64,000 nt of DNA from a bacterium (GCA_029564595.1 JAKQPS010000001.1:62001-126000); one strand, 5' to 3'; shown: positions 34,212 through 43,270, counted from the stretch's first letter. The notes: generated from the sequence alone by a model not told the origin. Numbers and translations: made by a program.

Positions 34212-35224
34212 GGTTTGTTTCCTTTGAATAAGATGTCCATAATATCCGCCGCGGCGGAGAACGGGTCGAGAGAGCCGGATTTGACGCGCGCGGCGACTTG
34301 AGCCGCGTCCGCGTCGCGGGAGACTGCCCCGCCGTCGATGAACCGCCTGAACCTGAGTTCCAGCGCCTCGCGCAAGTCGGCTTCGGGGTTGCGGTATCTC
34401 TCAAGCCCGCCGGTTTCTTTGAGATATGCGTAGTGCTCGTCGAGCGCCCGCATGATGTCTCCCGTTCCTTCGTTTTCGCTTGCGACGGTTTTGATGACCG
34501 GGATGCGCCATCCGTCTCTCGGAGTTTCGAAAGTGAATGAAAGCGTGGCGGCTATCTCGTCCGCGCCTTCCCTGTCGGATTTGTTTACGGCCACGACGTC
34601 GGCGAGTTCGAGTATGCCGGATTTGAGAATCTGCACGGTGTCGCCCGATTCCGGGACAAGTATGAGGACAAGAGATTCTGCGACGGAGCGGATGTCATAG
34701 CCGACCTGACCGATGCCTACGGTTTCAATAAGAATGAGGTCTGCGCCAAAAGCTTCGAGGAGCAGGGTGTGGTACTTAGTCGCTTCGGCAAGGCCGCCGA
34801 GGCTTTTTCCGGATGCGACGCTGCGGATAAAAACGTTGTCTAGGCTGAATGAGCCAGCCATGCGTATGCGGTCGCCGAGGAGAGCTCCGCCGGAGATTGG
34901 GGAGGTGGGATCGATGCAGAGGGCGGCGACGCGTTTTCCCTCTTTGGCTCCCGCGTCGAGGAGGTTGGACAGCAGAGTGCTTTTTCCCGCTCCGGGAGGC
35001 CCGGAGAGGCCAACTCTGCGGGCGTTGGCCCTGCCTGAGTAAACGCGCTTCATCACAGCGGGAGCGGCCTTCGGATCGCTTTCCACAAGAGTCATAAGCC
35101 GGGAAAGGGCGCGCACGTTTCCGCCGCGCATTTTTTCCACAAGCGCGTCAAGTTCTTTTGCCGGCGTGTTCATCGGTTTTGCCGGACGGCCCCCGCCGTC
35201 CGTTCCCTTCTTTTCCGCGCCCAT
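34208..35224 (-). CDS. meaB: Methylmalonyl-CoA mutase-associated GTPase MeaB
   Basis: About 338 residues. P-loop GLSGPPGAGKSTLL, the switch segment ILIETVGIGQVGYDI, and the guanine-specificity motif NKSD place it in the MeaB/ArgK/MMAA GTPases. MeaB gates cofactor loading and protects the mutase from inactivation. It overlaps the mutase gene by four bases (ATGA), as expected for a functional pair. ATG at 35224 has only a weak ribosome site; the downstream ATG at about 35173 (MNTPAKELD) is an alternative. Confidence 0.93.
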   Translation of the reverse strand: MGAEKKGTDGGGRPAKPMNTPAKELDALVEKMRGGNVRALSRLMTLVESDPKAAPAVMKRVYSGRANARRVGLSGPPGAGKSTLLSNLLDAGAKEGKRVAALCIDPTSPISGGALLGDRIRMAGSFSLDNVFIRSVASGKSLGGLAEATKYHTLLLEAFGADLILIETVGIGQVGYDIRSVAESLVLILVPESGDTVQILKSGILELADVVAVNKSDREGADEIAATLSFTFETPRDGWRIPVIKTVASENEGTGDIMRALDEHYAYLKETGGLERYRNPEADLREALELRFRRFIDGGAVSRDADAAQVAARVKSGSLDPFSAAADIMDILFKGNKP

Positions 35225-35368
35225 TATATAATGACTTCTCCCGCCGCGCAAAACAAAATTGCCGCGCATACTTTGAATTTGGCGGCGCGACGTTACAATT
35301 AAAGATTAAACTGCGAGCCGAAAGCCTTTATAAGGAGGCCGGCGGCGGGAAATCGACGGAGATTGACG

Positions 35369-36553
35369 ATGAGCAAAATTGATTTCGAAAGCATGATGTC
35401 CAACAGGATAAGCAAACTGCCGCCGTATGTTTTTACAACGATAAACAAGCTAAAGAACGAGGCTAGGATGCGGGGGATGGACATAATCGACCTCGGCATG
35501 GGCAGCCCCGATATGCCGGTTCCTGAGCCGATACGCAAAGAGCTAGCTCGCGCCGTCAACGAGCGCCATATAAACAGGTATCCCGCAGGCGACGGCTCGA
35601 TAGAGTTCAAGCGCGCGGTGGCGTACTGGTATTCGAAGCGGTTCGATGTGGACCTCAACCCCGCCGACGAGGTTCTCGCGCTCATCGGCTCCAAGGAAGG
35701 ACTTGCCAACCTGTCGTCGGCATTCATGAACAGGGACGACTACGCGCTTATCCCGACGCCGACATATCCGATTTTCTTCAACAGCATCACCATCTTCGGC
35801 GGCTCTCTTTACAACGTCCCGCTGCTCGAAGAGAATGATTTTCTGCCCGATTTCGAGCGTATCGACCCGGCGGTGCTTCGCCGCGCCAAACTTATGTTTA
35901 TCTCTTACCCGCACAATCCGACGACCACCGTAGTGGAGAAAAGCCATTTCGACGGCATCGCTAGATTTGCGAAAGAGCATCGCATAATAGTCAGCCACGA
36001 CGCGGCGTATTCCGAGATATGCTTCGACGGTTACAAGGCTCCCAGTTTTCTGGAGGCGGAGGGGGCGCGGGATATCGGCATCGAGTTCCACAGTTTTTCT
36101 AAGACGTTCAGCATGGCCGGGTGGCGGATGGCGTTCGTGGTGGGCAACCCGCAGATACTCTCGGTGATGAAAAAAATGAAGAGTTACGTTGACTTCGGGG
36201 TTTTCTCCGCGATTCAGAAAGCCGCGATAGTGGCGCTTGAGATGCACGAAGAGATAGTGTCCGAAACGGCCGCGGCGTACCAGAGGCGGCGCGACATCCT
36301 TTGCGACGGCTTGGACAAGCTCGGCTGGAAACACCGCCGCCCGAAAGCGACCATGTACGTTTGGGTGAAGATTCCCGAAGCGTTCAAAGAGATGAACTCC
36401 ACCGAATTCGCGTCGCTTATCGTCAGGGAGACGGGCGTGGCTGTCGCGCCGGGCATCGGGTTCGGCGAAGCCGGCAACGACCACATCCGTTTCGCGCTCG
36501 TCGAGCCGGAAGACAGGATTCAGGAAACGGTCGACCGGCTCTCCAAGCTGTAA
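35369..36553 (+). CDS. PLP-dependent class I aminotransferase, AlaC/DapL-like
   Basis: A 394-residue protein. SFSKTFSMAGWRMAF contains the Lys that binds pyridoxal phosphate; SYPHNPTTTV and the C-terminal Arg region (HIRFALVEPE) bind cofactor and substrate carboxylate. The N-terminus RISKLPPYVFTTINKLKNEA and LGMGSPDMPVP strongly resemble AlaC-type alanine/glutamate aminotransferases; LL-diaminopimelate aminotransferase is a second possibility. Cytoplasmic amino-acid metabolism. The start at 35369 follows GGAGA. A weak promoter (TTGAAT 35273, TACAAT 35294, spacing 15) lies ahead. Confidence 0.88.
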   Translation: MSKIDFESMMSNRISKLPPYVFTTINKLKNEARMRGMDIIDLGMGSPDMPVPEPIRKELARAVNERHINRYPAGDGSIEFKRAVAYWYSKRFDVDLNPADEVLALIGSKEGLANLSSAFMNRDDYALIPTPTYPIFFNSITIFGGSLYNVPLLEENDFLPDFERIDPAVLRRAKLMFISYPHNPTTTVVEKSHFDGIARFAKEHRIIVSHDAAYSEICFDGYKAPSFLEAEGARDIGIEFHSFSKTFSMAGWRMAFVVGNPQILSVMKKMKSYVDFGVFSAIQKAAIVALEMHEEIVSETAAAYQRRRDILCDGLDKLGWKHRRPKATMYVWVKIPEAFKEMNSTEFASLIVRETGVAVAPGIGFGEAGNDHIRFALVEPEDRIQETVDRLSKL

Positions 36554-36710
36554 CGCGGCGCGCGACAGAATAATCAAAGCAAGAAGAAATGATTTCAGAG
36601 AATGGCGCTGTCGCTCTATTGTCGCAAATATTTATAAATCCACAGAAAAAACCGCTGATAGAATGATGCGTTTATCATGCGCTTGACGCTGTTTGATAAC
36701 CCGAAGCGGA

Positions 36711-36748
36711 CAAAATAAAAAAGCCCCGCCGGATTAACCGGAGGGGCT
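36711..36748 (-). terminator. Rho-independent terminator of the cold-shock gene
   Basis: AGCCCC-G-CCGG (36722-36732) pairs with CCGG-A-GGGGCT (36738-36748). On the minus strand the stem is followed by T-rich sequence (complement of AAAATAAAAA). It may also stop transcripts from the aminotransferase on the plus strand. Confidence 0.85.
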
Positions 36749-36771
36749 GTGTTTTGCGCTCTTAATCCAAA

Positions 36772-36969
36772 TCAGGCTTTGCTGACGTTGGATGCCTGAT
36801 CGCCCTTGGGTCCGGCCACGACGTCGAATTCGACTTCTTGACCTTCTTCGAGCGATTTGTAACCGTCGCCCTGAATTGCGCTGTAGTGCACGAAAACATC
36901 GTTGCCGTCAGGCCTCTGGATGAATCCGTAACCCTTTGCTGCGTTGAACCACTTTACAGTTCCCTTCAT
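36772..36969 (-). CDS. Cold-shock protein, CspA family
   Basis: A 65-residue OB-fold protein with both RNA-binding motifs, KGYGFI and DVFVHY, and the family opening [14 protein letters not shown]. It binds single-stranded RNA/DNA and melts mRNA structures. The ATG has AAGGAGG 11 bases upstream. A perfect -35 box and a long untranslated leader precede it, as in cold-regulated csp genes. A strong terminator follows directly, so it is transcribed alone. Confidence 0.96.
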   Translation of the reverse strand: MKGTVKWFNAAKGYGFIQRPDGNDVFVHYSAIQGDGYKSLEEGQEVEFDVVAGPKGDQASNVSKA

Positions 36970-37233
36970 AATAGGACCAGCCTCCTTTTCACAATACTCG
37001 TGCTAGGTTTGCCGGTTGTTCCGCTTGCAGGAATAGTTTGCTGAATTGCATCCCAACCCGTCAGCTTAGAAACAACTCGCCTTGCGCACGGTTAAATTGC
37101 AGGTCAGGATTCTTGCAATGGACGCTGTGGAAATGTTTATTATTGATAGTTTTTATTTCTCTTTCCCTGCCTCTTACTTGAACCTGACTTTCCAATCCAT
37201 CGTTATTCTTGCTGTTGGCTGAATATTTGTCAA
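36970..37233 (-). promoter_or_regulatory. Promoter and long 5' leader of the cold-shock gene
   Basis: Minus strand: TTGACA (37233-37228), 17 bases, AAGAAT (37210-37205). The predicted start near 37198 leaves a leader of about 230 bases without an open frame before the ATG at 36969. Long leaders of this kind act as RNA thermosensors in cspA genes. Folding was not computed. Confidence 0.6.
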
Positions 37234-37268
37234 GCTTTTTACGATAATGTTTTCAACGACCGGGACAG

Positions 37269-38102
37269 TCAAGACGCGGAGCGGGAGCCGGCGCGCTCGA
37301 TTACGGCTATCGAAGCTGCAATCGCGGCCCTCAGCGCCGCTCCTGTTTCCGCGACCTGTTCTCCCGGCTCGAACGGCACGGAGTTCGAGACTCCTTTCAG
37401 TGAAACATAGAAGATTTCGTCGTCGATGGCGGAGCAGATGAGGAGGAACGCCGCCGCTTCCATGTCTATCACATAAGGTTTGCCGGAATCAAGAAGAGCC
37501 TTGAACGCGGCGTATCCCGGAGGCGGGAAGAAATCTTTTTTTAGGGGGACGCCGGGGTAGATTGTTTTGCCGTCTCCGTCCTTGCCCGCGCCCATACAGT
37601 AAAAAGTGTCTGTGGAAATGATGTCGCGCGAGATGAAGCCCAAGATGGCGTCCTTTATGGCGGAAGCGGCGAGCCGGTTGTGAGACGGGTTGGCGGCGAC
37701 CGCGTCTCCTTGTTTTCCGGTGGCGTAATGGAATGAGGCTCCGTCGAATCTGAAAGCCCGCTCGACAAGAGCGACTTCTCCGGAGCGCCCGGCTCCGGAC
37801 AGCGACCCGCAAGTGCCTGTGTGCGCGAAGATTCTCGCCCCGCATTTATACAGTTCGGTGACTGAGATTTCGACGGAAGCCGACCCGATGCCTGTCACGC
37901 AGACGGTGAATCCGCCGCTACCGGAATCGACTGAATAAGTGTGAAACTCTCTGTTGATTTTGATCAGGCGCGGCTTGAATCCGAGAGCCGCCAGCGCGTG
38001 CTCGGTCTCGGCAGGGTCTTCACCGCATACCAGAACGACCTTTTCGCATATCATGCCTGCGCTCAATCCCGTGTTCGGAAAGATATCGGCATTGTTTTCC
38101 AT
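37269..38102 (-). CDS. Nucleoside phosphorylase (PNP/UDP family)
   Basis: A 277-residue protein with the PNP_UDP_1 fold: VTGIGSASVEISVTELYKCG, AHTGTCGSL, and the substrate motif VIDMEAAAFLLIC. These enzymes split nucleosides with phosphate to base and ribose-1-phosphate, in salvage. The motifs fit uridine phosphorylase or a related purine/uridine enzyme; I cannot choose. GGAGGGG lies five bases before the ATG. The gene ends about 36 bases before the cold-shock promoter. Confidence 0.85.
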   Translation of the reverse strand: MENNADIFPNTGLSAGMICEKVVLVCGEDPAETEHALAALGFKPRLIKINREFHTYSVDSGSGGFTVCVTGIGSASVEISVTELYKCGARIFAHTGTCGSLSGAGRSGEVALVERAFRFDGASFHYATGKQGDAVAANPSHNRLAASAIKDAILGFISRDIISTDTFYCMGAGKDGDGKTIYPGVPLKKDFFPPPGYAAFKALLDSGKPYVIDMEAAAFLLICSAIDDEIFYVSLKGVSNSVPFEPGEQVAETGAALRAAIAASIAVIERAGSRSAS

Positions 38103-38140
38103 GTTTACCCCTCCAAATCCATCTTATGTAAGTTTATAAA

Positions 38141-38156
38141 AAAAACCGCAAAGGAA
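38141..38156 (+). repeat. 16-base motif shared with 14111-14126
   Basis: Identical AAAAACCGCAAAGGAA, here between the divergent phosphorylase and crotonase genes. On the minus strand it lies about 40 bases upstream of the phosphorylase start. Confidence 0.45.
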
Positions 38157-38217
38157 ATAGGGGGGATGAAAAAGCATGATTGGAGGAACGCAGACAGGCG
38201 GCATGGCGGACTGGTTA

Positions 38218-38246
38218 TCGACAAATAAGGCAAGTAAGAATATATT
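38218..38246 (+). promoter_or_regulatory. sigma70-type promoter for crotonase-thioesterase genes
   Basis: TCGACA (38218-38223, 5/6), 17 bases, TATATT (38241-38246, 5/6), about 55 bases before the crotonase ribosome site. Confidence 0.6.
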
Positions 38247-38308
38247 CATAGAAAGCCGCTCCGGGGTATGGACTGACGCGCCCGGAGCATTCCGGAGGTT
38301 TGACGACG

Positions 38309-39106
38309 ATGGGAATAGTTTTTGAAAAAGAAGGCCACATCGCAAAGGTCGGGCTTAACAGCCCGGAAACAAGGAATGCTCTCGGCCCCGACGAACTGCT
38401 GGCTCTGAACAATGTGTGGGAAGAGTGCCAAGCCGACGACAATGTGCGGGTGGTAGTGTTCTATTCCGAACTGCCGGACATTTTCTGCTCCGGCATGAAC
38501 CTCAAGACGGCCATACCGATATGGACGGGCATGAGGAAGCCTGAGACGGAGGGCGAGAAGTGGCTGATGTCCGACAACAAATCCGTCGGCAAGGCGATGC
38601 TAAAGCACAAGACGCTGGACCGCCCCGTGATAGCGGCGGTGAACGGTTATTGCCTCACCGGCGGATTCGAGATGGCGATGGGGTGCGAGCTTCGGGTTGC
38701 GTCGGAAGACGCGGTGTTTCAGATGCGGGAGACCACGCTGGGGATAATGCCGATAGGCGGGTCGAACGTGTTTCTGCCCGCGCAGGTGGGGCAGGCGAGG
38801 GCTATGGAGATATTGTTGACGGGCGGCAACTTCACCGCGGAGCGACTTCTCGAATGGGGATTTCTCAACAGGGTCGTCCCGCGAGAGAAGCTTATGGAAG
38901 AGGCGATGGGGCTGGCCGGAATCATAGCTTCGAACGGCCCGAAGTCGATCCGGGGCATGGTTAGGTGCTCGCGTCAGATACAGGGGAAATCGCTGGCTGA
39001 CGCTCTTGACGTCGAAGTGGCCATCGGCGCTCCGATATTCATGAGCGACGACGCCCGCGAGGGCGTCACCGCGCAGAAAGAGAAACGGAAACCTAATTTC
39101 AAATGA
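38309..39106 (+). CDS. Enoyl-CoA hydratase/isomerase (crotonase) family enzyme
   Basis: A 265-residue protein. The oxyanion hole region SGMNLKTA and the NGYCLTGGFEMAMGCELRVA segment are typical of crotonases. Glu in GGFE and Glu in MRETTLGIMP fall at the two catalytic positions of enoyl-CoA hydratase, so hydratase activity is plausible. The start is ATG 38309, ten bases after GGAGG. A hotdog thioesterase gene follows 49 bases later, suggesting a shared acyl-CoA route. The exact substrate cannot be read from sequence. Confidence 0.9.
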   Translation: MGIVFEKEGHIAKVGLNSPETRNALGPDELLALNNVWEECQADDNVRVVVFYSELPDIFCSGMNLKTAIPIWTGMRKPETEGEKWLMSDNKSVGKAMLKHKTLDRPVIAAVNGYCLTGGFEMAMGCELRVASEDAVFQMRETTLGIMPIGGSNVFLPAQVGQARAMEILLTGGNFTAERLLEWGFLNRVVPREKLMEEAMGLAGIIASNGPKSIRGMVRCSRQIQGKSLADALDVEVAIGAPIFMSDDAREGVTAQKEKRKPNFK

Positions 39107-39155
39107 CGCCTAAACGCGGCCCGGCGGCGGAACGCGGTCTCATGACGGAGGAGAT

Positions 39156-39545
39156 ATGGACAGCGATTATCTCGAAAAACTGGCAAAGAATCCGTTTAAT
39201 AACATGCTTGGGATAAGGATTTTAGATGTGGGAGACGGGCGCGCGAAGGCCAGCCTCGAGATCAAGCCTGAGCACGCCAATATTCACAGCACGGCGCACG
39301 GCTCCGTGCTGTTTGCGGTGTCGGACGCGGCTTTCGAGGCGGCGGTGAACTCTATGAGCCGCCCGGCGGTGGCTGTTCAGGTCGACATTCAATATCTGGC
39401 TCCCGCAAAAATCGGCGATGTGGTGACGGCTGCGGGAGAGCCTGTGCGGGTGGGCAAGAAAATGGCTTCATACAGACTCGACGCGACAAATCAGGAAGGC
39501 AAAAAGATTTCTGCGGCTCAGGCGACGGCGTTCTTCGTCGACTGA
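39156..39545 (+). CDS. PaaI-type hotdog thioesterase
   Basis: A 129-residue single hotdog domain. NIHSTAHGSVLFAVSDAAFE matches the PaaI active-site pattern (HGG...D), with Ser in place of the second Gly. Such enzymes hydrolyse acyl-CoA thioesters as tetramers. GGAGGAG lies directly before the ATG. The crotonase upstream suggests it releases a product, or clears dead-end CoA esters, of the same pathway. Confidence 0.9.
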   Translation: MDSDYLEKLAKNPFNNMLGIRILDVGDGRAKASLEIKPEHANIHSTAHGSVLFAVSDAAFEAAVNSMSRPAVAVQVDIQYLAPAKIGDVVTAAGEPVRVGKKMASYRLDATNQEGKKISAAQATAFFVD

Positions 39546-39572
39546 TGTCTGAGCCAAGCTCGGTTTATATAA

Positions 39573-40766
39573 ATGGATTGCGCAATGAAAAGAATGGTTT
39601 CGGCCCAAAAATCGGCGGTGTTTTTTGCGGTTGCGGCGCTGTGCCTGCTCGTTTTCGCGCCTTCATCCGGCGCGTCGGAAAAACCTAGGAAGTGTTATTT
39701 TCTAGAGGACTGCGAGGCGGCGGCGGAAGCGGCGCTTGAGACGGGAGACGACGCGGCGAGGATAGAGTATCTATCTCAGGCCGCGGAGTTCGCGAAAGGG
39801 GAGCGCGCGGCGGAGCTTCGCGCGAAACTTGCCGAAGCGCATCTCTTCAGAGGGCTGGCCGGCGGCGCGGACGCGATGCAAAGCTACTCCAAAGCCGTCG
39901 AGCTTAACCCTGATATGGCTCTGGCTTGGCGCAGCAGGGGCTGGCTTCTGTTGCGCTCCGGCAGTCTTGACGCCGCGATCGAGGATTTCAACCGGGCGGT
40001 GGAACTGGAGCCGGACGACGCCGAGGCGCGCGGCGCGAGGGGGCTAGCGCTGCTGAAAAAAGGACGTCTGGCATCCGCCGCCACCGACTTCGACCGAGCG
40101 GCGAAAATCGATCCCGGCGCGGCCGCTTTCTACAACCGGGGACTGGCGCGCTCGGATATGGCGGACTACGCCGCGGCCGTCGTTGATTTCGATAGGGCCG
40201 TCGCTATCGGAGGGCCGAATCCTCACTTTCTGCTCGAACGCGCGGTGGCGCAGCTCAACAGGGGGTTCGCCAATCGGGCGATGGAGGATTTGAGAGTCGC
40301 GCTCGCCGCGGACCCCGTGAACCTTCAGGCCGGATACTACTTCGTCGCGGCTCTTGTATACGCCGGCGAGAGGGCCGCAGCGGAGGACGCCATGAGGCGT
40401 TTCTTCGGAAAGGGGTTTGCCATAGACGCGCCGGAATACGATTATTTCAGGCTGGAACTGTCCGGTCTGCGAATCATATTGAACGAGGTAAAGCTGATGG
40501 GCGGGTTGCCGGAGCCGAAGAATCTGGCGGCTTCGGCGGCGGCGGCGAATGAAAAAGGGCGCGTCGATACGGCGGCGGCTTACTACTCCGCCTACCTCTT
40601 CATTTCTCCTGAGAACGCGGCGGCGGCGTACAACCTTGCGGCATGTCTCGAGATGACAGGCGAGCGGCGCAAAGCAATACAATATTATTATAGATATCTT
40701 TATCTTGCCCCCGGCGCGGCGGACCGCGCGGAGGTTCTGGACGCGATCCTAAAGCTGTCCGAATAG
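39573..40766 (+). CDS. Secreted TPR-repeat protein
   Basis: A 397-residue protein (393 if the ATG at 39585 is used). Signal peptide ends near SSGAS. It carries at least five tetratricopeptide repeats (for example AVELNPDMALAWRSRGWLLL, FNRAVELEPDDAEARGARGL), one pair near the C-terminus. Two Cys (KCYFLEDCE) lie right after the signal peptide. It probably scaffolds proteins in the periplasm. The GH2-like membrane protein starts 50 bases downstream, so they may work together. Neither candidate start has a clear ribosome site. Confidence 0.82.
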   Translation: MDCAMKRMVSAQKSAVFFAVAALCLLVFAPSSGASEKPRKCYFLEDCEAAAEAALETGDDAARIEYLSQAAEFAKGERAAELRAKLAEAHLFRGLAGGADAMQSYSKAVELNPDMALAWRSRGWLLLRSGSLDAAIEDFNRAVELEPDDAEARGARGLALLKKGRLASAATDFDRAAKIDPGAAAFYNRGLARSDMADYAAAVVDFDRAVAIGGPNPHFLLERAVAQLNRGFANRAMEDLRVALAADPVNLQAGYYFVAALVYAGERAAAEDAMRRFFGKGFAIDAPEYDYFRLELSGLRIILNEVKLMGGLPEPKNLAASAAAANEKGRVDTAAAYYSAYLFISPENAAAAYNLAACLEMTGERRKAIQYYYRYLYLAPGAADRAEVLDAILKLSE

Positions 40767-40816
40767 GTTGGAGCGCGGAGCGCGTTCCGCCGGATTGTGC
40801 TATACTTTTTCAGCTT

Positions 40817-43270
40817 ATGAGAGCAAGGAACCAATACATCGCGGGAGTGGCGTTGTTGGCGCTCATTGCGGCGGGGGCCGCGCTTAGCGCGCTCGGCCGC
40901 GCCCCGGTCCCGAGATTCTCCGAACAGAAAATCCTTTTCGACCCTATCGAGAACCCTTCGAATCCGTTCAGGAAAACCCTCTGGCTCAACGGCAACTGGG
41001 AATTCAGGACAGGCGCAGGCGGGGAGTGGAACACAGTGGCGGTCCCGCATGTCTGGAATAGCATTCCCGGTCTGGAGAACTACGCTGGCGCGGCTGAATA
41101 CAGGATAGAGTTTATTATAGACGAGGATTGGGCGGGCGAATCGCCCATTCTCCGCTTCGAGGGAGTGGCTGGAGCGGCCGAGGTTTTAATAAACGACATC
41201 AGAGTCGCCAAAAGGAATTCCAGACCGACGCCGTTCGAGGTTGACATCTCAAAGCATGCGGTGTCGCCGGGCGGAAACGAACTTAGGGTGATAGTGGACA
41301 ACAGTCCCGCGCAGGCGTTGGCTCCTGCGGGAGAAAAAAACTTCGGCGGGATTTTTAGAGAGGTTTTTATCGAGTTCAGGCGGCCGTTAAGGTTCGAGGA
41401 AGTGAGCGCGGCGGCGAAAGCCGCCGCAGGCGAGGACTGGGCGACCGCGTCCGCGCGTGTGATTGCTCGCGTGGCGTCTCCCGACGGCGAGGCTCAGGTT
41501 TTCGGCAGGATAAACCCGGAGGAAGGATGGGGCGGCTCCATATTCGATTCTTTGCTGTCTTCCGACTCCTCCGGTTACGCCTATCTCGATTGGCGGGGAG
41601 AGCTGCCGCAGGCCATCCGGTGGAGTCCTGAAAATCCCCAGATTTATAAAGCCGGACTGGTGGCTGTCACTCCGGAAGGAATGACGGACGGGGCGCAGAA
41701 ATATTTCGGTGTCAGGGAGTTCAAGCGCGACAGGAAAGGCTTTTTTCTGAACGGCGAGAGGATAAAGCTAGACGGGGTGGTATGGAGGACGCATTTTGGC
41801 GGCGGTTGGGGGCCGGTAGCGACCCGCGAGACTGCGGAGAGAGATATCGAGTTCATACGCGCGGCGGGCTTCAACGCAGTCAGGTTCGTCGCGCCTCCTC
41901 ACTCGGAACTGCTAAGCATGTGCGATAGAGCGGGGCTGCTCGTTTTTGAGGAGCTTCCTTTCAGCGGAAAGCTGCGCGGCGGAGATTCAGCATACGCGGA
42001 GCTTGAGGCCGCGCTTGACGAGATGGTCGCCCGCGACGAGAGCCATCCTTCAGTTGTCGCGTGGGGATTGGGCAGCGGCATAGAGGTCGGCGACCCGGTC
42101 ACCGCAGCCGCAGTCGAACGTCTTGCCGCGAGGCTGAAGAAGGCTGATCCCGGCAAATTAGTTTACGCAGGGACGCGTGGCGTTTCCTTGTGGAAGGCTC
42201 CGAAAGACATAGACTTTTTCGCTTTCGAGGAATACGCGGGTTGGACAGGCCGCTCGACGGCGTCGCTGAAGCGCGCGCTGTCGTCCAAGAAAATATCGGC
42301 ATCCGAAAGGCCGCTCGTCCTCTTGGCATACGGCGCGGGCGCGGACGCGCGCGCGGGAGCAGCCGGACTGAAAGGCTCCCAGCTTCATCAGTATTTTGCT
42401 ATCGCTGCGACGCGCGACGCCATGTCTGCGGCCTCGAACGTCGGAGGCGGTTTCATCGATTCTCTGGCTGATTACGAAGGGCCTGCCCTCGGCGGCCCGC
42501 GCGTTGAAAGGCATATCGTGGACACCGGTCTGCTCGACGAGGACCGCAAGCCTAAGATTGTCTATCAGCAACTATCCGGCGCGGGGCGGCCAGAGGATGT
42601 CGCTTGGCGGTGGTCGAGACTCCGATTCAGGCTGCCCGGCGCGGAACTCGCTCTGCTGGCCGTCGCTGCGCTTGCGGGGTTTTCCATCTGGAGCGGCTTC
42701 GGCAGAGTGTGGCAAGCGCTCATTGAGCCGGAGGAACTGCGTCCGTTCGATGGGGACTCGCGGGATGACGCGAAGAGTTTTCTGCTGTTCGGGCTTCCGA
42801 TGCTCATAGCGGGAGCCGCGGCGATGTCGTTCGCCGCGTCCGCCGCTCTCGACCTGCGCCCGCTGAATCCGGCGACAACTTCTCCGGCTGTCATCTCGGC
42901 GGCTAAGCTGTGGATAGAGCATTTCCCGGTCAGGCTCGCTGTCATGTTCGTCGCGCAAATTTTCTTCGCGGCAGCCGCCGGCATGACATCCTCGGCGATT
43001 CTAGGCGTGGAGCCATTAAAAATCTTTGAGCTTTCGGCGCGTTGTTCAGCATTGAGGATGCTTTTCGTTTTTGCGCCTTTCATCCCTATCCCGCTCTGGG
43101 GCTTCGCGGTTTTGATCGCTGGATGGGAAGTCTTCGTTCTGACGGGCGCGGTGTCGCGAACATTGTGGGAACCCGTCGACAGAGCCGCCGTCGCGGTAGC
43201 CGCCGGGTTTGCCGCCGCCGCAGCAATAATCGTCTCGATAGCCGTTTTTATATTAAATGTGATTCTCTGA
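40817..43270 (+). CDS. GH2-fold protein lacking catalytic Glu, fused to a multi-helix membrane domain
   Basis: An 817-residue protein. N-terminal membrane helix (about 8-27), then the GH2 jelly-roll (LNGNWEFRTG, VPHVWNSIPG), Ig-like domain and TIM barrel. At the acid/base site, where GH2 enzymes read W-S-x-x-N-E, it has WGLGSG (416-421), so Asn-Glu became Ser420-Gly421. At the nucleophile site, where they read SEYG or TEYG, it has LLAYG with Ala504. Both catalytic Glu are therefore missing. Residues about 610-817 hold around five membrane helices, like Yip1-type domains. It may bind rather than cleave sugars at the membrane. No ribosome site is seen; TATACT sits 11 bases before the ATG. Confidence 0.85.
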   Translation: MRARNQYIAGVALLALIAAGAALSALGRAPVPRFSEQKILFDPIENPSNPFRKTLWLNGNWEFRTGAGGEWNTVAVPHVWNSIPGLENYAGAAEYRIEFIIDEDWAGESPILRFEGVAGAAEVLINDIRVAKRNSRPTPFEVDISKHAVSPGGNELRVIVDNSPAQALAPAGEKNFGGIFREVFIEFRRPLRFEEVSAAAKAAAGEDWATASARVIARVASPDGEAQVFGRINPEEGWGGSIFDSLLSSDSSGYAYLDWRGELPQAIRWSPENPQIYKAGLVAVTPEGMTDGAQKYFGVREFKRDRKGFFLNGERIKLDGVVWRTHFGGGWGPVATRETAERDIEFIRAAGFNAVRFVAPPHSELLSMCDRAGLLVFEELPFSGKLRGGDSAYAELEAALDEMVARDESHPSVVAWGLGSGIEVGDPVTAAAVERLAARLKKADPGKLVYAGTRGVSLWKAPKDIDFFAFEEYAGWTGRSTASLKRALSSKKISASERPLVLLAYGAGADARAGAAGLKGSQLHQYFAIAATRDAMSAASNVGGGFIDSLADYEGPALGGPRVERHIVDTGLLDEDRKPKIVYQQLSGAGRPEDVAWRWSRLRFRLPGAELALLAVAALAGFSIWSGFGRVWQALIEPEELRPFDGDSRDDAKSFLLFGLPMLIAGAAAMSFAASAALDLRPLNPATTSPAVISAAKLWIEHFPVRLAVMFVAQIFFAAAAGMTSSAILGVEPLKIFELSARCSALRMLFVFAPFIPIPLWGFAVLIAGWEVFVLTGAVSRTLWEPVDRAAVAVAAGFAAAAAIIVSIAVFILNVIL

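Noticed and set aside
35543-36577. Long minus-strand frame opposite the aminotransferase (344 codons)
   Set aside because: Mirror frame of a well-conserved class I aminotransferase, with no ribosome site or family signal.
40801-40816. TATACT as the promoter -10 of the GH2-like gene
   Set aside because: It is only 11 bases before the ATG and has no -35 at a fitting distance; a leaderless transcript is possible but unsupported.
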